Below are positions 1 to 5,774 of a DNA stretch of 10,303 nucleotides, one piece after another. The stretch is from Planctomycetota bacterium (lineage in GTDB: Bacteria; Planctomycetota; Phycisphaerae; WQYP01). The notes under the pieces were generated by a model. That model searched no databases and was not told the DNA's origin. It saw nothing but the letters and a program-made list of their open reading frames with translations. The position numbers and the translations under genes were made by a program. Position 1 is the stretch's first letter; the number at the start of each line of letters is the position of its first letter. Location of the stretch: positions 1 through 10,303 of the forward strand of contig JAKAZF010000044.1 in the NCBI GenBank assembly GCA_021826605.1, given 5' to 3'.

Positions 1-734
1 AGTGATGCCGAGCGGGCAAATAATTGCTCGGCGAGGTCAATATGATGTTGCATTAACGCCTGAAAGCCCGCGGTGGCCTTGCCGGTAAGCAGTTCGGTGG
101 CGGTCACAGCGCAGCGCTGCATCTGCTGGGCTGGAAAATAAATGCGATTTCGTGCGGAGTCCTCTTTCACATCCCGCAGGATATTGGTTAATTGAAAGGC
201 GATGCCGCGATCCACCGCGAGCGATTCGGTTTCCGCCCCACCGGTAAACCCCCATATATGAATGCTCGCGAGTCCCACCACACCGGCCACGCGGTAACAA
301 TATTGCCGCAGATCCGCATCGGTCTGCGGCTGATGAAATTCCAGATCCTGCAGTTGTCCATCGATCATATCATCAAAAAGCGCGGGTGGAATTGAGTGCC
401 GATGCACGCATTCCGCGAACGCGGCCCATCCGGGCCAGGCCGGATTTTCGGCCGTGGCAGAAAGCGCAGCGGCAATGGCCTGATGGGTTAAGCAGCGGAA
501 TTGATCCAGCAGTTCGCGGCGCTGGACAAGCGGTAAATCCGCGGAATCATCCGCAAGGTCGTCGGCGCGGCGCATCCAGGCGTAGAGCGCAAACATGCTG
601 GATTTTGCCGGCTCCGGCAGCAGGCGCAGGCCATAATAAAAATTCCGGGCCTGCTGCTGCGTAACCTGCCGACAATAGTCGCGCGATAACTCAAGGTCCA
701 TGGCGTGATGAGCCGATGGCAGTTGTGCGGTCAA
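1..734 (-). CDS. hpnD: HpnD-type presqualene diphosphate synthase, C-terminus cut off by window edge
   Basis: Squalene/phytoene synthase family; HpnD condenses two farnesyl-PP molecules to presqualene-PP in the HpnCDE route. I translated the frame by hand and found no stop from 734 to base 1 (about 244 codons). The first Asp-rich motif is ADDLADD (residues 57-63 counted from the TTG) and the second is DVKED followed by NRIYFP (residues 188-201); these bind the Mg-diphosphates. The N-terminus (YCRQVT, FYYGLRLLP, ALYAWMRRADD) is typical of HpnD. I chose the TTG at 734-732 because a strong GGAGG Shine-Dalgarno (745-741) lies 6 nt upstream and the TTG overlaps the hpnC stop as TTGA. An in-frame ATG at 701 is the alternative but lacks a comparable site. 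The gene is translationally coupled to hpnC. Assignment to HpnD rather than a phytoene synthase rests on the motifs and the hpnC neighbour. Confidence 0.88.
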   Translation of the reverse strand, partial: MTAQLPSAHHAMDLELSRDYCRQVTQQQARNFYYGLRLLPEPAKSSMFALYAWMRRADDLADDSADLPLVQRRELLDQFRCLTHQAIAAALSATAENPAWPGWAAFAECVHRHSIPPALFDDMIDGQLQDLEFHQPQTDADLRQYCYRVAGVVGLASIHIWGFTGGAETESLAVDRGIAFQLTNILRDVKEDSARNRIYFPAQQMQRCAVTATELLTGKATAGFQALMQHHIDLAEQLFARSAS

Positions 735-1666
735 TGAGCACCTCCGGCAAATATCGCCAGCGCCCCTGCCACCATCGCCCGGGCCATAAGACTTATTTTC
801 CGGGCCTTGGAAAGCGAGGGTCGATGCGAAAGCGTGTCATAATTCTGCTGACGAATGGCGGCGAGGATCGCCTGACCACCGGCACTGAACAGAGAAATCT
901 GCGAACGCAGTTGCCGATGGATCAGCGGTAGAAGCGCCCGGCCTTCATCAAACAGGGTCTGACAACGATCAACTTCAAATTTCAGCAAGGCGCGAAAATG
1001 ATCATCGCAGCGCCCCTGACGAATCTGCTGCTCATCAACCTCAAACTTATGCATGGAATCCGCCGGCAGGTAGATGCGGTTTCTTTCCAGAATATCCCGT
1101 CGCACATCCTGCCAGAAATTGGCCAGTTGCAGTGCGGTGCAGGTTTTATCGGATAAGGCCTGCCGCTGCTGGTCCCGATACCCGGCAAGGTATAAAACCA
1201 GGCGGCCCACCGGATCGGCGCTGCGGGTGCAGTAATCCAGAACTTGAGCGAAGGTTTCATAACGGTTGACGCGTTGATCCTGTTCGAAAGCACTGATAAG
1301 GTCGAGAAAGGGGCGTTGGGGAATATCATGCTTTTGAATGGTTTCCGACAAAGCGGTGAAAACAGCCGTTTTTGTCGTTCCGGCGTAGCAATCCAATGTT
1401 TGACGGCGAAAATCAGCGAGATATTCCAGTGCCAGTTGCGGATTGCCCACTTCATCGCCGAGATCATCGGCGGTGCGACAAAACGCATAAATATTGCAGA
1501 AATCCTGGCGTAAAGCCTTCGGAACCAGATGCGAGACAACGGTGAAATTTTCGTAATGCTCATGGGCCAGCCGCCAGGTATACTGCCGGGCCTGGGCAAT
1601 ATCGGTCATGGGGGCGAAAGCCCAATGCACGGTTGCCGGAGCGGGGTTGGTGGATTCAATGGTCAT
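731..1666 (-). CDS. hpnC: HpnC-type squalene synthase (hydroxysqualene synthase)
   Basis: A 311-residue member of the squalene/phytoene synthase family. HpnC turns presqualene-PP into hydroxysqualene, which HpnE reduces to squalene for hopanoids or C30 carotenoids. The HpnC signature HYENF is at residues 37-41, followed by SHLVPKALR and the first Asp-rich motif ADDLGDE (66-72). The second motif, DVRRD, is at 187-191 with NRIYLP just after. Length fits the family. The start is the ATG at 1666; the frame stays open upstream to 2044, but family homology appears to begin near residue 15 of this version. The Shine-Dalgarno is weak (GCGAGA about 10 nt upstream). The stop overlaps the hpnD start (TTGA), giving a coupled hpnC-hpnD operon. 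No hpnE is inside the window; it may lie beyond the left edge. Confidence 0.9.
   Translation of the reverse strand: MTIESTNPAPATVHWAFAPMTDIAQARQYTWRLAHEHYENFTVVSHLVPKALRQDFCNIYAFCRTADDLGDEVGNPQLALEYLADFRRQTLDCYAGTTKTAVFTALSETIQKHDIPQRPFLDLISAFEQDQRVNRYETFAQVLDYCTRSADPVGRLVLYLAGYRDQQRQALSDKTCTALQLANFWQDVRRDILERNRIYLPADSMHKFEVDEQQIRQGRCDDHFRALLKFEVDRCQTLFDEGRALLPLIHRQLRSQISLFSAGGQAILAAIRQQNYDTLSHRPSLSKARKISLMARAMVAGALAIFAGGAH
735..745 (-). promoter_or_regulatory. Shine-Dalgarno deciding the TTG start of hpnD
   Basis: Reading the minus strand, GGAGG (745-741) is followed by six bases and then TTG at 734. The site lies within the last codons of hpnC, so ribosomes ending hpnC can restart on hpnD. 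This supports the rare TTG start over the downstream ATG at 701. Confidence 0.75.
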
Positions 1667-1690
1667 ACGCTGCAAATCTCGCAATATTGA

Positions 1691-1719
1691 ATTTAAGGCC
1701 TCAGTCCGCAATTTTCCAA
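1691..1719 (-). promoter_or_regulatory. weak candidate promoter for hpnC-hpnD
   Basis: On the minus strand TTGGAA (1719-1714) and TTAAAT (1696-1691) are separated by 17 nt, each matching four of six sigma70 consensus bases. The predicted transcript start would leave only about 15-20 nt before the hpnC ATG. The match is modest and could be chance; the divergent gap to ispH must nevertheless hold a leftward promoter somewhere. Confidence 0.25.
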
Positions 1720-1775
1720 TCATGCGGTGTTCCACAAACACGGAAGCATCGGGCCTGCCGGGTACGCTGAATTCA

Positions 1776-1817
1776 TTGACTGCATCGCCAACCAGCCATA
1801 CTTTGTGGTAATATAAC
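1776..1817 (+). promoter_or_regulatory. weak candidate promoter region for ispH
   Basis: TTGACT at 1776-1781 (five of six bases of the -35 consensus) is followed after 17 nt by the poor -10 TACTTT (1799-1804). A better -10, TATAAC (1812-1817), lies further down but without a good -35 at the right distance. ispH starts at 1947, so the leader would be over 120 nt. Divergent orientation requires a rightward promoter between 1667 and 1946; this is the best I see. Confidence 0.2.
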
Positions 1818-1946
1818 CGGCAGGCGGGTGTGTTGTCCCGGATGCGGGCTGCTGCCAAATGGACGGCAATATGCTGCGCGTGCTGCAAGCCCGCAGATAA
1901 TAAGGCTGACGCCTTTGACATTGATGCATGTTTACGGAGATGCTGC

Positions 1947-2906
1947 ATGAAAATTATACTTGCTAATCCGCGCGGGTTTTGCGCTGGAGTCAATATGGCC
2001 ATTGAGTGCGTTGAACGCATGCTGAAGCTCAAGGGGGCTCCCATCTACGTTTACCATGAAATCGTCCATAATCTGCATGTGGTGGAGCGCTTCACCCGGC
2101 AGGGTGCCGTTTTTGTGAATTCCATAGACGAAGTGCCCGAGGGAGCCACGGTGGTTTACAGCGCCCACGGGGTATCGCCGGAAGTGCGAAAGCGGGCTGC
2201 GGAGCGCCGGCTCATTCAGGTTGATGCAACCTGCCCGCTGGTTACCAAGGTGCATAATGAGGCGATTCGTTACGCCAAGCAGAAATTTACGATTGTTTTA
2301 ATCGGCCATGCGGATCATGACGAAGTTGTCGGCACGCTGGGTGAAGCGCCGGATGCGATCAGCATTGTTGAAAGTGCGGAAGATGTGCATCGGCTGGAAA
2401 TCCCGGATGATCATCGCGTGGCGTATCTGACACAAACCACCTTGAGCCTGGATGATGCGGCCAGAATTATTGCCGAACTCAAGAAGAAATTTCCCCGCAT
2501 TCAAGCCCCGCCCAAGGACGATATCTGCTATGCCACAACCAACCGTCAGGCGGCGGTACAGAAACTTGCCCCGGACTGCGATCTGGTACTGGTGGTAGGC
2601 AGTCAGAACAGTTCGAATTCCAAGCGGCTGGTGGAAATGGCGGAAAACCGGGGCACGCCGTCATATCTGGTGGATGATGCATCACACGTGGATCACGCCT
2701 GGTTCAACGGAATTAACGTTGTTCTGATCACCGCTGGGGCCTCGGCTCCGGAAGACCTGGTGCAGGAAATTGTGGACGTCTTGAAAGTGCGTTACGGAGC
2801 CACCGTAGAATCCAGGCATGTTACGGAAGAGGATATGCACTTTGAACTGCCGCTGTCGCTGCGGAAACTCGAAGAACAACATGCCGCGGCCGCCGGTGCG
2901 AACTGA
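1947..2906 (+). CDS. ispH: 4-hydroxy-3-methylbut-2-enyl diphosphate reductase IspH
   Basis: A 319-residue [4Fe-4S] reductase, the last step of the MEP pathway: it converts HMBPP to IPP and DMAPP in the cytoplasm. The three cluster cysteines are C12 (RGFCAGV), C96 (DATCPLV) and C194 (DDICYATTNRQ). Substrate-binding histidines are H41 (EIVHN), H74 (SAHGVSP) and H124, and the proton-donor E126 sits in HADHDEVVGT. The pocket residues of VGSQNSSNS follow at 217-225. Length and order match the usual IspH. The start is the ATG at 1947 with GGAGA (1936-1940) 6 nt upstream; the longer in-frame start at 1830 adds a Cys-rich, unfamiliar leader and is rejected. It is divergent from hpnC, so precursor supply and squalene synthesis share a locus. 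The last 20 residues are Glu/Ala-rich and not family-specific. Confidence 0.97.
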   Translation: MKIILANPRGFCAGVNMAIECVERMLKLKGAPIYVYHEIVHNLHVVERFTRQGAVFVNSIDEVPEGATVVYSAHGVSPEVRKRAAERRLIQVDATCPLVTKVHNEAIRYAKQKFTIVLIGHADHDEVVGTLGEAPDAISIVESAEDVHRLEIPDDHRVAYLTQTTLSLDDAARIIAELKKKFPRIQAPPKDDICYATTNRQAAVQKLAPDCDLVLVVGSQNSSNSKRLVEMAENRGTPSYLVDDASHVDHAWFNGINVVLITAGASAPEDLVQEIVDVLKVRYGATVESRHVTEEDMHFELPLSLRKLEEQHAAAAGAN

Positions 2907-3045
2907 TATTGAACCGGCTTTGGCGGCTTTGGCCGAGAAAATGGCGCAATTTTGCCGGGGCAGGTTCAATTCGTATAATTTTTATCGGCTTTGTGCCGAT
3001 AAGATAGCAGATTCCGATGCCCGGGAGGCTCTCCGCGTGGCATAA
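2881..3045 (+). CDS. possible small protein (54 aa) overlapping the ispH end; doubtful
   Basis: I do not recognise this ORF. It starts at ATG 2881, 26 nt inside ispH, and would give 54 residues with an Ala/Leu/Glu-rich helical look (PALAALAEKMAQ, DAREALRVA). There is only a weak purine stretch (GAAGAA) before the ATG. After its TAA (3043-3045) the same frame continues with coding-like codons (REFAGEALKVVRNEFSA) to a TAG at 3097-3099, just inside the next gene's start. It could be a real small gene, a gene broken by one nonsense change, or chance. A candidate promoter lies inside it, so the two readings compete. Confidence 0.25.
   Translation: MPRPPVRTDIEPALAALAEKMAQFCRGRFNSYNFYRLCADKIADSDAREALRVA
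2952..2979 (+). promoter_or_regulatory. candidate promoter for the transglutaminase gene
   Basis: A perfect -10 TATAAT (2974-2979) with TTGCCG (2952-2957, four of six) 16 nt upstream. Transcription would begin near 2986 and give a leader of about 100 nt before the ATG at 3083. It lies after the ispH stop, which suits a separate promoter for the downstream gene. Confidence 0.45.
2982..3002 (+). repeat. 8-bp inverted repeat at the predicted transcript start
   Basis: TTATCGGC (2982-2989), five-base spacer, GCCGATAA (2995-3002): a perfect 8-bp dyad starting two bases after the TATAAT. No T-run follows, so it is not an intrinsic terminator. It could be an operator overlapping +1 or a 5' stem-loop of the mRNA. 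Confidence 0.5.
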
Positions 3046-3082
3046 CGGGAATTTGCAGGCGAAGCGTTAAAGGTCGTCCGAA

Positions 3083-5623
3083 ATGAATTTTCTGCGTAGA
3101 TTCCCGCTGCTGGCTTACAGCCTGGTGTTTCTAAGCCTGCTGGCATTTAATTACGCCGCCGAAAATTATGGTCTTCTGGCGTTATCTCTCACGGCCGTAC
3201 TGGTGAGCTGGTGGCTGGTTGAAAGCAGCAACGCACTGGTGGTACCGCGGTGGTTAATCAACCTGGGTGTGCTGGTTATCGCCATGGGGCTGTTCTGGGA
3301 ACTGGTGATCTACCAGCAGAGGAATTTGCTTCTGGCACTGGGCCACTTCATGGTTGGCCTGATCATGTGCAAGTTATTCGAAAAAAAAGCCAATCGGGAT
3401 TACGGCCAGATTCTGCTGCTAAGCCTGCTTTTGATTCTCTCGGGAGCGATTCTTACGGTTTCACCGGTCTATGCATTGATCCTTCTGGTTTATCTGGGCC
3501 TGGGGCTTTACACGAGTCTGGTTTTTCATCTGCAGTGCGAGACCCAGCGGGCCATGCAACGCCATGCCGCCGGAGATCGGATGATGATCATGCCCGGACA
3601 ACAATCGGTCATGGCGCGGGATGTACGGCGGATCAGCATCGGGACGGGACTGTTTCTATTCGTTTTTGCCTGCGCCGTATTTGTGTTGTTTCCACGAACC
3701 GATATGCCGGGAATTCTGGCGAGCTGGCGTATTGGCGGCACAACCGCCACTGGATTGACCACCCATATTCAAATGGGCCGCTTTGGCCAATTGCAGCAAA
3801 GCAATGCCATTGTTGCGGAAGTGCGCATCACTCAGGACGGGCAAAACATCGGCAGCCGCGGATACCAGCCGTATTTTATGAGCACGACCCAGAATTTTTA
3901 TAATTCAAATACCCGTCAATGGGTTCACGCCCGGCACCCGCGCTGGTGGCCGGACGCGGAAGCACCGGTACTGCCCATGAATTTTCCGCGCGGACCGGCA
4001 TTTGGCAATGGCCTTCCGATGCGATCCGGCAGGAAGCCATCAGCGACCGGGAATGCCGACAGACCAATCGTTACGCCAATGACGCCATCTGGCCGGAAGG
4101 AGGCAAAGCAGTTGGCGCGGATAAAATCACGGCGTCCCTTCCGGCGAGCAATGCGGGCTTATTGGCGAAGGGTCCGGCAGCGCAGAAACGGCCGGTTGTC
4201 GCGATTTCCCAAATCCGTGATTTTAAAGCACACGGGTTTCACGCATATTGCACCGCACAGCATGTATGCCAAAACGGATTTAATCACTCAAACATATACC
4301 TACACCGATACGTTCCGATCGGGGCCAATTCTGGCGATTTGTCCACCAGTAAGCATATCTTCACCGGATCTTCGGTCGGTGACGCTTCTGCGGGATGGCA
4401 CCATTATCGCCGATATATTCGGCCATAGTCTGACCTATACGGTTCAAAGCCCGTTCAAATCCAAGCCATCGGTCATTGATGCAAGCAAACCAAGTCTTTT
4501 TCCGGTGATGTTCCAGCAGTCGATGTTTGGCTATTCCGCACCGGTTGAACAGCGTTCAGCTCCCATTCCAAAGCGCGTGGCGGCATTAGCCGCAAAAATT
4601 GCCGGCCCGTTATTGAAAATCAAACGCACCGCCGCCAACGCCGAAAAAATTGACACGCTGCTGGCCAGTAAATTCTGCGATTATCTCAGAAACAACTATC
4701 CCTATTCCTTTGATATGACGCCGGTGAACGCCAATATTGATCCGACCGAGGATTTCTTGTTTAACAAAAAAAAGATCGGAGGGTATTGCGAATATTTTGC
4801 CTCCGCGATGGTCATGTTTTGCCGGAGCGTGCAAATTCCCGCACGCATAGCATCAGGATTCCACGGCGGAGATTACAACCCCGTGGGCGGATATTATGTC
4901 ATTCGGGAAAAATTCGCGCACGCCTGGGTGCAAGTCTGGATTCCGCACCGTGGATGGGTCATGTTTGATCCATCGCCCACCAGTTCGCTTACGGCCGTTC
5001 AAGGAAAAATGACCTGGTTTACCGAACTGGCGGATTTCTTCCAGTGGCTGCGACTGAAGTGGCTGCACAATATCATCACATTCAACCAGGCCATGCGCAA
5101 AGCCATTATTGCGAAAATCATGACGTTTGCGAAAGCGGTAATGCAAACTATCGAGCATTATGCCAGGGCCATCGGGAATCGCGTGCGGCACTTTTTCAAG
5201 GGTGTGGCCATCGATATCTGGATGAAAATTCTCATGGGTATCGCCGCCGCGGGATTTATTCCATTGGGCATTCTGATTTATTCACGATGGAAGCGTCGCG
5301 GAAGCGTGGCGACCAAGGCGGTTCGCAATATGGACCGTAAAGTTCAACGGCGAATGTTGCGTGAATTGATATTTATTGATCGCCTTATGAAGTTGCTGGG
5401 GCGCACCGGAGTAACCCGTGAAGCGGATCAAACCCCCCGGGAATATGTTCAAACGGTTGTAAGAAAAACGGGTTTAGACCTCGCGGAAGCTCTGAGAGTG
5501 GTAAGCGTTTTTTATGATATTCGCTTTGGCTCCAATCACATGTCCGCCCATCTTGCCGGAGCCATTAAAGAGGATATGGCGGCGGTGGAGCAGAAAATCC
5601 GCGCAAGCCGCCGCCGCAAATGA
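3083..5623 (+). CDS. membrane-bound transglutaminase-like protein (TgpA/DUF3488 type), with a suspect middle segment
   Basis: An 846-residue protein with the TgpA layout. About seven hydrophobic segments fill residues 8-203 (DUF3488-like), then a periplasmic region, then a transglutaminase-like core with catalytic C569 (GGYCEYFA), H613 (AHAWVQVW) and D629 (FDPSP). One more membrane span lies at about 713-735, and a cytoplasmic tail (DUF4129-like, QTPREY at 783-788) ends it. The family is thought to act on cell-envelope peptides; the substrate is unknown. The start is the ATG at 3083 with AAAGG (3069-3073) 9 nt upstream. Residues of about 300-380 are unusually basic (roughly 23 Arg/Lys in 78) with rare AGG/AGA/CGA codons, whereas frame +1 there looks properly coding; see the frameshift finding. 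Before (RQW at 278-280) and after (ILAICPPVSI, 416-425) the family pattern is in the given frame. The usual MoxR/DUF58 neighbours are absent. Confidence 0.88.
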   Translation: MNFLRRFPLLAYSLVFLSLLAFNYAAENYGLLALSLTAVLVSWWLVESSNALVVPRWLINLGVLVIAMGLFWELVIYQQRNLLLALGHFMVGLIMCKLFEKKANRDYGQILLLSLLLILSGAILTVSPVYALILLVYLGLGLYTSLVFHLQCETQRAMQRHAAGDRMMIMPGQQSVMARDVRRISIGTGLFLFVFACAVFVLFPRTDMPGILASWRIGGTTATGLTTHIQMGRFGQLQQSNAIVAEVRITQDGQNIGSRGYQPYFMSTTQNFYNSNTRQWVHARHPRWWPDAEAPVLPMNFPRGPAFGNGLPMRSGRKPSATGNADRPIVTPMTPSGRKEAKQLARIKSRRPFRRAMRAYWRRVRQRRNGRLSRFPKSVILKHTGFTHIAPHSMYAKTDLITQTYTYTDTFRSGPILAICPPVSISSPDLRSVTLLRDGTIIADIFGHSLTYTVQSPFKSKPSVIDASKPSLFPVMFQQSMFGYSAPVEQRSAPIPKRVAALAAKIAGPLLKIKRTAANAEKIDTLLASKFCDYLRNNYPYSFDMTPVNANIDPTEDFLFNKKKIGGYCEYFASAMVMFCRSVQIPARIASGFHGGDYNPVGGYYVIREKFAHAWVQVWIPHRGWVMFDPSPTSSLTAVQGKMTWFTELADFFQWLRLKWLHNIITFNQAMRKAIIAKIMTFAKAVMQTIEHYARAIGNRVRHFFKGVAIDIWMKILMGIAAAGFIPLGILIYSRWKRRGSVATKAVRNMDRKVQRRMLRELIFIDRLMKLLGRTGVTREADQTPREYVQTVVRKTGLDLAEALRVVSVFYDIRFGSNHMSAHLAGAIKEDMAAVEQKIRASRRRK

Positions 5624-5657
5624 TCGCGGAGCACGGCCTGAATTGCCCGGTTGCTGC

Positions 5658-5682
5658 ATAAACACGTCAAGGCGTTTATAAT
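5658..5682 (+). promoter_or_regulatory. perfect -10 box overlapped by an inverted repeat, upstream of the kinase gene
   Basis: TATAAT is at 5677-5682. A matching -35 is not obvious (TTGCTG at 5651 would need a 20-nt spacer), so the promoter may depend on an activator. ATAAAC (5658-5663) and GTTTAT (5674-5679) form a 6-bp dyad with a 10-nt spacer that covers the -10, as an operator would. It is well placed to drive the kinase-regulator pair. Confidence 0.4.
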
Positions 5683-5690
5683 ATCAGGCG

Positions 5691-5733
5691 TTTGTGGTGC
5701 GGAAGTTTGTGGTTGATCCATAAGCACCACGGA
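5691..5733 (+). repeat. long-loop stem in the predicted 5' leader of the kinase mRNA
   Basis: GTGGTGC (5694-5700) pairs perfectly with GCACCAC (5724-5730) across 23 nt. Allowing G-U pairs the RNA stem extends to 5691/5733, ten pairs in all. It begins about ten bases after the -10 box and ends about 40 nt before the ATG. There is no T-run, so it is not a terminator. As DNA it could be a binding site for the downstream LuxR-type regulator. Confidence 0.45.
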
Positions 5734-5774
5734 GGACTGCGGGGAGAATATCCGGCAGTGTTGGAGTAGACGCC

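Noticed and set aside
1830..1946. Longer ispH with 39 extra N-terminal residues
   Set aside because: The extension is Cys-rich and unlike IspH, and the ATG at 1947 has a good GGAGA site and begins exactly at the family N-terminus (MKIILANPRGFCAG).
3250..3903. 217-residue ORF in another frame of the transglutaminase gene
   Set aside because: The main frame here encodes clear membrane spans of the family; the alternative has no recognisable domain.
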